NCBI RefSeq assembly: GCF_003324565.1
Contig: NZ_QOLA01000004.1
Span: forward strand, 409,733 to 473,732
Source: Streptomyces sp. SDr-06
GTDB taxonomy: Bacteria; Actinomycetota; Actinomycetes; Streptomycetales; Streptomycetaceae
Direction: 5' to 3'
DNA: 64,000 nucleotides
In this document: piece by piece, positions 44,184 through 51,585 of the stretch
Layout: each line of letters begins with the position of its first letter
How positions within the stretch are numbered: position 1 is the stretch's first letter
The notes under the pieces: model-generated
Databases searched by the model: none
Seen by the model: only the letters and a program-made list of their open reading frames with translations
What the model was told of the DNA's origin: nothing
Translations under genes and position numbers: made by a program

Positions 44184-45290
44184 TCAGTTCTCCCCCTTGC
44201 CGTTCCGCTCCCCCTTGCCGTCGGTCGCCTCCGTGTCCGGGCCGGAGGGCTTGTCCGAGGGGCGCGGGCCGGTGCCCGTGAACTTGTCGCGCAGCTTGCC
44301 GCCCAGGTCCGCCGTGCCGCCGGCGATGTCGCCGACGAGCTTCATGAGCGGGTCCTTGCTGCTCTTGACCGCGTCGGCGTACGAGGCCGCGGACTCCCGG
44401 AACGAGTCGCTGACCGAGGTGTCCCTGTCCTCGTCGCGGCGCGCGTAGTGGCCGTCCATGATCCGCTGGTAGTCGCGGGTCTGTGCCCACTTCTTCAGCT
44501 CGGCCGCGCGCACCGTGGTGAACGGGTGGGAGCGGGGCAGCACGTTGAGGATCTTCAGCACGGAGTCGCGCAGGTCGCCTCCCGCCTCGTACTCCTCGGC
44601 CTGCTCCAGGAACGCGTCCACGTTCATCTCGTGCAGGTGGTTGCCACCGGCTATCTTCATCAGCCCCCGCATCGAGGCGTGCAGATCCTGGCCCACCAGC
44701 AGGCCCGCCCGGTCCGCGGACAGCTCCGACTTGCGGAACCATTCGCGCAGCGCCGTGACGATCGCCATGATCGCGACATTGCCCAGCGGGATCCAGGCGA
44801 CCTTCAGCGCGAGGTTGGTGAGGAAGAGCAGGATCGTGCGGTACACGGAGTGGCCGGAGAGGGCGTGGCCCACCTCGTGGCCGACGACCGCGCGCATCTC
44901 CTCCTCGTCGAGGAGCTCGACCAGGCCCGTCGTCACCACGATGATCGGCTCGTCGAGCCCGATGCACATCGCGTTCGGCTGCGGGTTCTGTGTGACGTAC
45001 ATCGGGGGGACCTTCTCCAGGTCCAGGATGTAACAGGCGTCCCGCAGCATGTCGTTGAGGTGCGCGAACTGGGCGTCGCCCACCCGCACCGAGTCCGACA
45101 GGAAGAGCAGTCTGAGGCTCCGCTCGGGCAGCAGCCCGCTGAGGGCCTTGAAGACCGTGTCGAACCCGGACAGCTTGCGCAGCGCGACCAGCGCCGAGCG
45201 GTCCGCGGGGTGCTCGTAGGCCCGGGAGGAGATCCCGGGGAATCTGCGCCGTTGCCTGCTCGGCACGGTGTCGTTGATGTCCTCGGTCAT
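44184..45290 (-). CDS. M48-family zinc metalloprotease
   Basis: HtpX/Ste24-type peptidase. The zinc site is VVGHEVGHALSGHS (HExxH with HEVGH), the third ligand Glu is probably in KSELSADRAGLL, and a single hydrophobic stretch follows (TILLFLTNLALKVAWIPLGNVAIMAIV). IYVTQNPQPNA-type sequence (MYVTQNPQPNAMCIG) and VTTGLVELLDEEEMRAV match the family. The ~80 C-terminal residues are polar and Gly/Lys-rich. ATG 45290 is preceded by AGGGGG, giving 368 residues. About 200 bp of featureless sequence separates its stop from the convergent neighbour. A role in membrane-protein quality control is inferred. Confidence 0.9.
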   Translation of the reverse strand: MTEDINDTVPSRQRRRFPGISSRAYEHPADRSALVALRKLSGFDTVFKALSGLLPERSLRLLFLSDSVRVGDAQFAHLNDMLRDACYILDLEKVPPMYVTQNPQPNAMCIGLDEPIIVVTTGLVELLDEEEMRAVVGHEVGHALSGHSVYRTILLFLTNLALKVAWIPLGNVAIMAIVTALREWFRKSELSADRAGLLVGQDLHASMRGLMKIAGGNHLHEMNVDAFLEQAEEYEAGGDLRDSVLKILNVLPRSHPFTTVRAAELKKWAQTRDYQRIMDGHYARRDEDRDTSVSDSFRESAASYADAVKSSKDPLMKLVGDIAGGTADLGGKLRDKFTGTGPRPSDKPSGPDTEATDGKGERNGKGEN

Positions 45291-45374
45291 GGGTGCCCCC
45301 TGTCGTTCGAGTCGTCGGCTCGTCCCCCTGACGTCATCCACATTAGGTGGTGGCGATACCGTGGCCCGGGGGCC

Positions 45375-45383
45375 TGTGGATAA
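45375..45383 (-). promoter_or_regulatory. DnaA-box-like sequence
   Basis: TGTGGATAA is the exact complement of the 9-mer TTATCCACA. It lies in the divergent region between the M48 gene and a mini-membrane gene. Confidence 0.3.
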
Positions 45384-45401
45384 CTTTCGAGGAGACCTGC
45401 C

Positions 45402-45563
45402 ATGCCGGACGTCGCCACCGTTCTCGCTGCCGCTTCCGGCCAAGGGCCGGGCGCCCTGTTGCGGATCCTGCTGCTCGGCTCCATGGTCGGAGCAGCCCTG
45501 CTGGCCTGGTTCCTGCTGCGCGGATACCGCTCGAACGGCGGCGACGACAACAAGAACGACTGA
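45402..45563 (+). CDS. Mini-membrane protein, 53 residues
   Basis: ATG 45402 has GAGGAG 7 nt upstream. One helix (ALLRILLLGSMVGAALLAWFLLRGY, about residues 18-42) ends in a charged tail SNGGDDNKND. No family is known to me. The ribosome site, codon bias and position with another mini-membrane gene upstream of nadD support it as real. Confidence 0.6.
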   Translation: MPDVATVLAAASGQGPGALLRILLLGSMVGAALLAWFLLRGYRSNGGDDNKND

Positions 45564-45644
45564 GTCGGCGTGAGCGTGCCCGGACCGCCCGCATACGATG
45601 TGGGCGAAGTCTCCGCCCCGACTCCCGGATAGGTCCTGCCGAAG

Positions 45645-45809
45645 ATGAGCCTCCACAGCACCGCCGCCAACCTGGTCTCGCTCGCCGAAGGCGCCGAGCA
45701 CGGGGGCGGCAACCACGAAAGCCTGCAGCCCTGGATGACGGGCGGCGGCGCGCTGGTCGCCCTGCTCCTGCTGCTCTGGATCACCACCCGCTTCAACCGC
45801 GACCGCTGA
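45645..45809 (+). CDS. Mini-membrane protein, 54 residues
   Basis: ATG 45645 starts [21 protein letters not shown] single helix [18 protein letters not shown] follows and the protein ends RFNRDR, an arrangement I remember as common just upstream of nadD in streptomycetes. The function is unknown. A short ribosome site GAAG lies directly upstream. It may be cotranscribed with the 53-residue gene before it (81-bp gap). Confidence 0.65.
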   Translation: MSLHSTAANLVSLAEGAEHGGGNHESLQPWMTGGGALVALLLLLWITTRFNRDR

Positions 45810-45832
45810 GTCGGGGCCGAAAGCCGGGCCAG

Positions 45833-45838
45833 TAGGCT
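45833..45838 (+). promoter_or_regulatory. Candidate -10 box for nadD
   Basis: TAGGCT lies 8 nt before the nadD ATG, slightly farther than the 6-7 nt seen for the clear leaderless cases in this window. Confidence 0.35.
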
Positions 45839-45846
45839 CTGCACGC

Positions 45847-46464
45847 ATGGGAGAGCAGGAAGTGCCTACCGGTCCGGTGAAGCGACGCATCGGCGTGATG
45901 GGCGGAACGTTTGATCCGATCCATCACGGACACCTCGTGGCCGCCAGCGAGGTGGCGTCGCAGTTCCATCTGGACGAGGTCGTGTTCGTACCGACCGGGC
46001 AGCCGTGGCAGAAGAGCCACAAGCTGGTCTCACCGGCCGAGGACCGCTATCTCATGACGGTCATCGCCACCGCGTCCAACCCGCAGTTCTCCGTCAGCCG
46101 CATCGACATCGACCGCGGCGGCGCGACGTACACCATCGACACCCTGCGGGACCTGCGCGAACGCAACAGCGACGCGGACCTGTTCTTCATCACCGGAGCC
46201 GACGCGCTCGGCCAGATCCTGACCTGGCGCGACGCCGAGGAACTGTTCTCGCTGGCCCACTTCATCGGCGTGACCCGGCCCGGTCACGTCCTGACGGACG
46301 ACGGGCTGCCCGAGGGCGGGGTCTCGCTGGTGGAGGTGCCCGCTCTGGCGATCTCGTCGACGGACTGCCGGGCGAGGGTCGCGCAGGGCGACCCGGTCTG
46401 GTATCTGGTTCCCGACGGTGTGGTCCGCTACATCGACAAGCGCCAGCTGTATCGCGGCGAGTGA
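45847..46464 (+). CDS. nadD: Nicotinate-nucleotide adenylyltransferase
   Basis: Adenylates nicotinate mononucleotide on the way to NAD. The nucleotidyltransferase motif [18 protein letters not shown] is near residue 18. [32 protein letters not shown] and the C-terminal [10 protein letters not shown] (the ISSTxIR site) complete the family set. Length is 205 residues. It starts the nadD - LCP - rsfS - phosphatase row, with rsfS and nadD neighbours as in most bacteria. Confidence 0.96.
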   Translation: MGEQEVPTGPVKRRIGVMGGTFDPIHHGHLVAASEVASQFHLDEVVFVPTGQPWQKSHKLVSPAEDRYLMTVIATASNPQFSVSRIDIDRGGATYTIDTLRDLRERNSDADLFFITGADALGQILTWRDAEELFSLAHFIGVTRPGHVLTDDGLPEGGVSLVEVPALAISSTDCRARVAQGDPVWYLVPDGVVRYIDKRQLYRGE

Positions 46465-46510
46465 GACCAGCCGTACCGCCTGCACGTCGGCGAGTGAGAG
46501 AAGGCCATCG

Positions 46511-48181
46511 GTGAACGACCGCCAGTACGACCCGTACGCGCCCCAGGTGCAGCTGGTCGGGTACGACGAGTACGGCCGGCCGGTGTACCAGCAGGTCCAG
46601 CCGCAGCAGCAGGCCTACGACCCCTACGCCCAGCCCCAGGAACCCCAGCAACAACAGCAGCAGGGGTACGGGTACGACCAGGCGTATGTCCCGCAGCAGT
46701 CGACGTACGACCCGTACGCGCAACAGGCCCAGCAGCCCCAACAGGCGCAGCAGGCCCAGCAGTTCGCGCAGCAGGACTACGGTCACGACTACGGCGGCGC
46801 GCGGCAGCAGCCCGGCCAGGCACCTCCGGAGCCGGAACCCGTCGCGGAGCCGCAGGGCGCGCCCGTGCTGCCGCAGCAGCGCCGGGACGAGCACGCCGAG
46901 GGCGGCGAACGCGACTACCGCACCGAGCAGTTCTCGTTCATCGAGGAGCCCGACGAGGAGTCCGAGGACGTCATCGACTGGCTCAAGTTCACCGAGAGCC
47001 GCAGCGAGCGCCGCGAGGAGGCCAAGCGGCGCGGCCGCAACAGGGTCGTCGCGCTCGTGGTGGCGCTCGCCCTGGTGGTGGCCGGTGGCGTCGGCTACCT
47101 CTGGTTCGCGGGCAAGCTGCCCGGGCTGTCGTCCTCCTCGGACGAGAAGAAGGGCGGCGCCACCGCCGTCGGGGCGCAGAAGCGCGACGTGATCGTGGTG
47201 CACCTGCACAACACCAAGGCGGGCGGCACCTCCACGGCGCTCCTCGTCAACAACGTGACCACCAAGCAGGGCACCACGGTGCTGCTGCCCAACTCGCTGG
47301 CCCTGTCCAACGACGACGGCAGCCGCACCACTCTGGGCAAGTCGGTGGACACGGACGGCTCGCAGGGCACCCGCGAGTCGCTCTCCACCCTCCTCGGTGC
47401 CAAGATCACCGGAACCTGGCGGCTGGACACCCCGTACCTGGAAAACCTCGTCGACCTCGTCGGGAACATCGACATCAGTACGGACGCGGACGTCCCCGGC
47501 CCCAAGCAGGGCGGCGACCCGCTGGTCAAGAAGGGCGACGACCAGACGCTCTCCGGTCAGATGGCCATCGCCTACGCCACCTACCGCGCCCCCGGCGAAC
47601 CCGAGGCCAAGCAGCTCCAGCGGTTCGGCGCGGTGATGTACGGCGTGCTGCGCAAGATCTCCGACGATCCGAAGGCGGCCACCATCACCGTCCAGACGCT
47701 CGCGCAGATCCTCGACCCGTCGCTGCCCGAGGCCGACCTCGGCGCCTCCCTGGCCAAGCTCGCCGAGCACGCCAAGATCGGCGCCTACAAGACGGCCGTC
47801 CTTCCCGTGCAGCCCGACGGCACGCTCAGCCAGCAGGCCACCGACAGCGTGGTCAAGGACGTCCTGGGCGGCCGGCTCGGCGGCGGGGCCGACCAGGGAT
47901 CGGCGGTGCGGGTGGGCGTGAAGAACGCCACCGGCAACCCGAAGACGACCGAGGCCGTACGGGTCGCCCTGATCAACGGCGGCTACGCGTTCGTCGACGC
48001 CGGAAGCGGGGGTACGGAGGCCACGTCGCAGGTCCTGTACGCGGACGCGGGCCAGAAGGCGAAGGCGGCCGAGGTCGCCAAGACCCTCGGCCTGCCCGAC
48101 AGCGCCGTCAAGCAGGGCAAGGCGGCCGCCAACGCCGACGTGTCGGTCGTCGTCGGCAAGGACTACAAGGCCCCGCAGTGA
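46511..48181 (+). CDS. LCP-family protein with LytR_C domain (PdtA-like)
   Basis: Type II membrane protein of 556 residues. The cytoplasmic part (1-165) is a Gln/Tyr/Pro-rich tract (YGRPVYQQVQPQQQAYDPYA). A basic/acidic stretch and one helix (VVALVVALALVVAGGVGYLWF, about 178-198) follow, then a divergent LytR-CpsA-Psr domain (about 220-400; DVIVVHLHNTKAGGTSTALL, LLGAKITGTWRLDTPYLENLVDLVG) and a LytR_C domain (about 464-555; VRVGVKNATGNPKTTEAVRVALINGGY). The usual Arg/Asp-Thr residues that hold pyrophosphate in LCP enzymes are not obvious. GTG 46511 has AGAAGG 6 nt upstream. From memory this matches S. coelicolor SCO2578/PdtA, which ties a polydiglycosylphosphate to spore wall. Confidence 0.82.
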   Translation: MNDRQYDPYAPQVQLVGYDEYGRPVYQQVQPQQQAYDPYAQPQEPQQQQQQGYGYDQAYVPQQSTYDPYAQQAQQPQQAQQAQQFAQQDYGHDYGGARQQPGQAPPEPEPVAEPQGAPVLPQQRRDEHAEGGERDYRTEQFSFIEEPDEESEDVIDWLKFTESRSERREEAKRRGRNRVVALVVALALVVAGGVGYLWFAGKLPGLSSSSDEKKGGATAVGAQKRDVIVVHLHNTKAGGTSTALLVNNVTTKQGTTVLLPNSLALSNDDGSRTTLGKSVDTDGSQGTRESLSTLLGAKITGTWRLDTPYLENLVDLVGNIDISTDADVPGPKQGGDPLVKKGDDQTLSGQMAIAYATYRAPGEPEAKQLQRFGAVMYGVLRKISDDPKAATITVQTLAQILDPSLPEADLGASLAKLAEHAKIGAYKTAVLPVQPDGTLSQQATDSVVKDVLGGRLGGGADQGSAVRVGVKNATGNPKTTEAVRVALINGGYAFVDAGSGGTEATSQVLYADAGQKAKAAEVAKTLGLPDSAVKQGKAAANADVSVVVGKDYKAPQ

Positions 48182-48273
48182 GGGCCCGGACGTCATCCTT
48201 TCGGGGCTGTCGGCGGTCCGTGAGATCCTGGAAATCGATCTGATTGGATCTGACCGCCGACGAAAGCCTGCTT

Positions 48274-48711
48274 GTGACCGCCACGGACCGTTCCATCGAG
48301 CTCATCACCGCCGCCGCCCAGGCGGCTGCCGACCGGCTCGCGCACGACATCATCGCGTACGACGTCAGCGACGTGCTGTCGATCACCGACGCCTTCCTGC
48401 TCGCCTCCGCGCCCAACGACCGCCAGGTCAAGTCGATCGTCGACGAGATCGAGGAGCGGCTGAACAAGGAGCTCGGCGCCAAGCCGGTGCGCCGCGAGGG
48501 CGACCGCGACGCCCGCTGGATCCTGCTGGACTACGTCGACATCGTCGTGCACGTCCAGCACAGCGAGGAGCGCGTCTTCTACGCCCTGGAGCGCCTGTGG
48601 AAGGACTGCCCGGAGCTCCCGCTGCCCGAGGACGCCCTGAAGACCCGGGGCAAGGCGGCCGAGCACGCCGCGCTGACCGGGGCCGACGAAGCGGACGGTG
48701 AGCTGAGCTGA
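48274..48711 (+). CDS. rsfS: Ribosomal silencing factor RsfS
   Basis: Binds L14 on the large subunit and blocks subunit joining when nutrients run low. 145 residues with LAHDIIAYDVSDVLSITDAFLLASAPNDRQVKSIVDEIEE, RREGDRDARWILLDYVDIVVHV and ERVFYALERLW, all typical. GTG 48274 gives the family N-terminus TATDRSIELI; the ribosome site is weak. Its stop overlaps the CTG start of the next gene (CTGA). Confidence 0.95.
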   Translation: MTATDRSIELITAAAQAAADRLAHDIIAYDVSDVLSITDAFLLASAPNDRQVKSIVDEIEERLNKELGAKPVRREGDRDARWILLDYVDIVVHVQHSEERVFYALERLWKDCPELPLPEDALKTRGKAAEHAALTGADEADGELS

Positions 48712-49364
48712 ACGGAACCACCAAGGGCGGCCGGGGCCGCCGGATAGTCCTGTGGCGGCACGGCCAGACGGCCTGGAACCTGGAGCGCCGCTTCCAGGGC
48801 TCCACGGACATCGAGCTGACCGAGACCGGCATCGGGCAGGCGCACCGCGCCGCCCGCCTGCTGGCCGCCCTGAAGCCCGACGCGATCGTCGCCTCCGACC
48901 TCCAGCGGGCCGCCGCCACCGCCGCCGAGCTGGCGGCCGTCACGGGCCTGCCGGTCGAGCACGACTCGGCGCTGCGTGAGACGTACGCGGGCGCCTGGCA
49001 GGGGCTCACGCACGAGGAGATCGTCGCCCGGTACGGCGAGCAGTACGCGGCGTGGAAGCGCGGCGAGGCCGTCCGCCGGGGCGGCGGCGAGCTGGAGACC
49101 GAGGTCGCCGACCGGGCCGCCCCGGTCGTGCTGCGCCACGCCGACAAGCTGCCCGACGGCGGCACCCTCGTCGTCGTCAGCCACGGCGGCACCATCCGCA
49201 CCACCATCGGCCGCCTGCTCGGCCTGGAGGCGCACCACTGGGAGGGCCTTGGCGGGCTCTCCAACTGCTGCTGGTCCGTCCTCGGCGAGGGCGCGCGCGG
49301 CTGGCGCCTGCTCGAGCACAACGCCGGAACGCTCCCCGAGCCGGTCCTCGGAGACGACGACTAA
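48708..49364 (+). CDS. Phosphoglycerate mutase-like histidine phosphatase, CTG start
   Basis: The histidine phosphatase core is IVLWRHGQTAWN (phosphorylated His in RHG), LQRAAATAAEL, LRETYAGAWQG and VVSHGGTIRTTIGRLLG (second His). It acts on a phosphorylated small molecule; the substrate is not readable. The frame has no ATG, GTG or TTG between a TGA at 48699 and the RHG motif. The only sensible start is CTG 48708 (CTG AAC GGA ACC), which overlaps the rsfS stop by four bases and gives 218 residues beginning NGTTKGGRGRR after the initiator. A standard start-codon gene finder would miss or truncate it. Confidence 0.85.
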   Translation: MNGTTKGGRGRRIVLWRHGQTAWNLERRFQGSTDIELTETGIGQAHRAARLLAALKPDAIVASDLQRAAATAAELAAVTGLPVEHDSALRETYAGAWQGLTHEEIVARYGEQYAAWKRGEAVRRGGGELETEVADRAAPVVLRHADKLPDGGTLVVVSHGGTIRTTIGRLLGLEAHHWEGLGGLSNCCWSVLGEGARGWRLLEHNAGTLPEPVLGDDD

Positions 49365-49476
49365 GCCCTGCTCAGGGGCGGTGGCAGCCGGATTTCACTT
49401 TCCGGCAGGTCACAGGCTAGAGTTCTTCTTGTTCGCAGCGCGGGACCGCCGAAGAAGCGGAAACGAAGCGGACAGC

Positions 49477-49549
49477 GGGGCTATAGCTCAGTTGGTAGAG
49501 CGCCTGCATGGCATGCAGGAGGTCAGGAGTTCAATTCTCCTTAGCTCCA
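49477..49549 (+). tRNA. tRNA-Ala(GGC), copy 1
   Basis: A 73-nt cloverleaf: acceptor GGGGCTA/TAGCTCC with one G-U pair, anticodon stem CCTGC/GCAGG with loop ATGGCAT (anticodon GGC), and T-arm AGGAG-TTCAATT-CTCCT. The CCA end is not encoded. Confidence 0.97.
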
Positions 49550-49555
49550 CAATCG

Positions 49556-49583
49556 GATCCCGTCCCCTCGTGGGGGCGGGATC
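49556..49583 (+). terminator. Terminator of tRNA-Ala copy 1
   Basis: GATCCCG-T-CCCC pairs with GGGG-G-CGGGATC around TCGT, and TTCTTGTTG follows. Confidence 0.8.
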
Positions 49584-49717
49584 TTCTTGTTGTGCGCCGC
49601 GTGCGCCGGCCCGGCGTGGCCGGTCTCCTACGGCGACAGCACTGACCCCCTTGCGAGGACATGGCAGAATCGGGACGGCCGGAGGGGGACGACGGACCGA
49701 ACGGGAGGGAGTGCGCG

Positions 49718-49888
49718 ATGCCCGCGAGTCGCGAAGAATTCCCGGAACCGCCCCGCGGGCCCGAAGCCGTCTCGTCCGGCGCCCGCCTGAGCTGTCCCTC
49801 CTGCGGATCGGCGCACGTCGCCCAGATGCTCGGTGACAACGGCGGGGTGTCCTACGTGTGTACGGCCTGCGGTCACAGCTGGAGCTGA
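49718..49888 (+). CDS. Zinc-ribbon mini-protein, 56 residues
   Basis: Two CxxC pairs (CPSCGS and CTACGHSW) 21 residues apart form a classic zinc ribbon after a ~25-residue Pro/Glu-rich N-terminus. It resembles small regulatory or RNA-binding ribbons; no partner is known. ATG 49718 has GGAGGG 8 nt upstream; ATG 49661 is an in-frame alternative. The following zinc protein starts 2 nt after its stop. Confidence 0.7.
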   Translation: MPASREEFPEPPRGPEAVSSGARLSCPSCGSAHVAQMLGDNGGVSYVCTACGHSWS

Positions 49889-49889
49889 C

Positions 49890-50123
49890 ATGGGTGCCCA
49901 CAGGCGGAAATGTGACTGGTGCGGCAGCGGTACGCCCATCGTCAGGGACATGGATCCGGTCAACACCGACTACCAGTACTGGTGCGAGGAATGCGCCAGG
50001 GCACTGGTCATAAAGGGCGACCCGATCGAGACGTATCGGGAACTCGAAGGGGAGCCGATCTACGGCCGCCTCCTGGAGGCCCACTGCACGCTGAAGCGGT
50101 TCTACTCCTTCGCCACGGCCTGA
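49890..50123 (+). CDS. Second small zinc-binding protein, 77 residues
   Basis: CDWCGS near residue 8 and CEECAR near residue 32 again give two CxxC pairs. They are followed by a conserved-looking helical tail (VIKGDPIETYRELEGEPIYGRLLEAHC). GGAG lies 5 nt before the ATG, inside the end of the previous gene, so the two are cotranslated. The last ~116 bp overlap the 3' end of the opposing GT87 gene. Confidence 0.7.
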   Translation: MGAHRRKCDWCGSGTPIVRDMDPVNTDYQYWCEECARALVIKGDPIETYRELEGEPIYGRLLEAHCTLKRFYSFATA

Positions 50124-51291
50124 CCGCCGCCAGCACCAGGAACACCACGCCGGCCAGCGGATAGAGCGCCGAGAGCGCCATCTGCCCGCCGCTCTGCGCG
50201 AGTTCGGGCCGATGGGCGCCGTGCGGGACCCACCACAGCGCGTACGAGCAGAAGACCGTGCCCAGCAGCGCCCAGCGCGAACGTTCCGCGGCCAGCACCA
50301 CCACCACCGGCACGCACCACACCCAGTGGTGCGACCAGGAGACGGGGCTCACCAGAAGCGCGGTCACCGCGCAGGCCGCCACCGCCCACGCCCGCTCCCC
50401 GCGCAGATCGGCGCGTACGGCGACGGCGAGCCCCAGCGCCGTGGTGACGACCGCCACCACCGCCCACCAGAGGCCGGGGTCGCCGGTGTGCAGCAGCCGG
50501 GCCAGCACTCCGCGCAGCGACTGGTTGGCGGTGTCCTCGGCATGGCCCACCCGGCCCGCCTCGAACACCATCGACGTCCAGAAGCGCCACGAGTCGTGAG
50601 GCAGGGCGACCGCGGCCGCCGCCGTGGCGGCGCAGAACACCGCGACGGCCCTCAAAGCCGTGCCGAGCGGAGGGCTGCTGCCGCCGCTCCTCGCCCGTAC
50701 GACGGCGGTGATCAGCAGGAACACCGCGAACAGGGCGGGGGTGAGTTTCAGCGCGGCGGCGAGGCCGATGCCGGTGCCCGCCCAGCGGTGGCCCGGTCGG
50801 CGGGTGAGGTCCCAGAGCACCGCGACGGCGAGCAGGAGGTTGATCTGGCCGTAGCGCAAAGTGGTCCACACCGGCTCGCACCACACGGCGAGCGCGGCGA
50901 TCCACAGCGCCGCGCAGGAGCGCGGCCGGCCCACGAGCCGCAGCGACAACCCGGCCAGGGCGATCAGCAACCCCAGGTTCGCGACGGTCGCCAGGGCCCG
51001 CAGCGCCGGAACGCCGGGCAGGGTGAGGGGGGTGAACAGCAGCGCCGCGAACGGCGGGTAAGTGGTGGGCAGCCCGGCCCCGGTCGCGCGCATCGCGTAG
51101 AGGTCGGCCCCGGCCCGTACGGCCCGGCCCTCCGCCCGGTAGACCAACAGGTCGATCATCGAGACCCCGGCGGCCCGCTGAGCAGCCCAGAACACCGCGA
51201 AGGAGAGCAGGCAGACGAGGGCGGCGGGCGGAACGCGGCGGCGGGGGGAGGGGAGGCGGGCAGCGGTGTGCGCGAGCACCTTCACGGTCAC
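50008..51291 (-). CDS. GT87-family (DUF2029) membrane mannosyltransferase-like protein
   Basis: Polytopic GT-C transferase (427 residues from GTG 51291) using a polyprenyl-linked sugar outside the membrane. About ten helices; the first loop holds IDLLVYRAEGRAVRAGADLYA, the usual GT87 Asp site. Other family pieces are TYPPFAALLFTPLTLP, YGQINLLLAVAVLWDL, AALKLTPALFAVFLL, NQSLRGVLARL and SPVSWSHHWVW. A TAACGT box lies 8 nt before GTG 51291; GTG 51348 is a longer alternative. The C-terminal ~38 residues (after PWRRS) lie antisense to the zinc-protein gene and are low-complexity, so the true functional end may be earlier. Confidence 0.85.
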   Translation of the reverse strand: MTVKVLAHTAARLPSPRRRVPPAALVCLLSFAVFWAAQRAAGVSMIDLLVYRAEGRAVRAGADLYAMRATGAGLPTTYPPFAALLFTPLTLPGVPALRALATVANLGLLIALAGLSLRLVGRPRSCAALWIAALAVWCEPVWTTLRYGQINLLLAVAVLWDLTRRPGHRWAGTGIGLAAALKLTPALFAVFLLITAVVRARSGGSSPPLGTALRAVAVFCAATAAAAVALPHDSWRFWTSMVFEAGRVGHAEDTANQSLRGVLARLLHTGDPGLWWAVVAVVTTALGLAVAVRADLRGERAWAVAACAVTALLVSPVSWSHHWVWCVPVVVVLAAERSRWALLGTVFCSYALWWVPHGAHRPELAQSGGQMALSALYPLAGVVFLVLAAVRPWRRSRTASACSGPPGGGRRSAPLRVPDTSRSGRPL

Positions 51292-51407
51292 GAAGGTGGA
51301 CGTTACCGTCCTTCTTCGTACAGAACGGAAACCGATTTGGTGAACCACCGGGGTGACCGTGTAATGTTCTCGATGTCGCCGCGGGAAACCGGGCGGCGGG
51401 AAAACAA

Positions 51408-51480
51408 GGGGCTATAGCTCAGTTGGTAGAGCGCCTGCATGGCATGCAGGAGGTCAGGAGTTCAATTCTCCTTAGCTCCA
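51408..51480 (+). tRNA. tRNA-Ala(GGC), copy 2
   Basis: Identical over all 73 nt to copy 1, 1.93 kb downstream in the same orientation. Anticodon GGC; no encoded CCA. Confidence 0.97.
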
Positions 51481-51485
51481 CAGTG

Positions 51486-51524
51486 AAGAAGGCGGGCCAT
51501 CCGAATCGGATGGCCCGCCTTCTT
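51486..51524 (+). terminator. Terminator of tRNA-Ala copy 2
   Basis: A perfect 18-bp stem (51486-51503 with 51507-51524) around AAT, ending in TTCTT. Confidence 0.9.
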
Positions 51525-51585
51525 GTTGTGTCTCCCCTCCAGGGCCTGCGCCTCGCCCCTAGGTCGCCGAATCGATCAGAAACGG

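Noticed and set aside
49477..51480. Genomic island or prophage between the two tRNA-Ala genes
   Set aside because: No integrase, no partial attachment repeat beyond the full tRNA copy, and normal codon usage in between.
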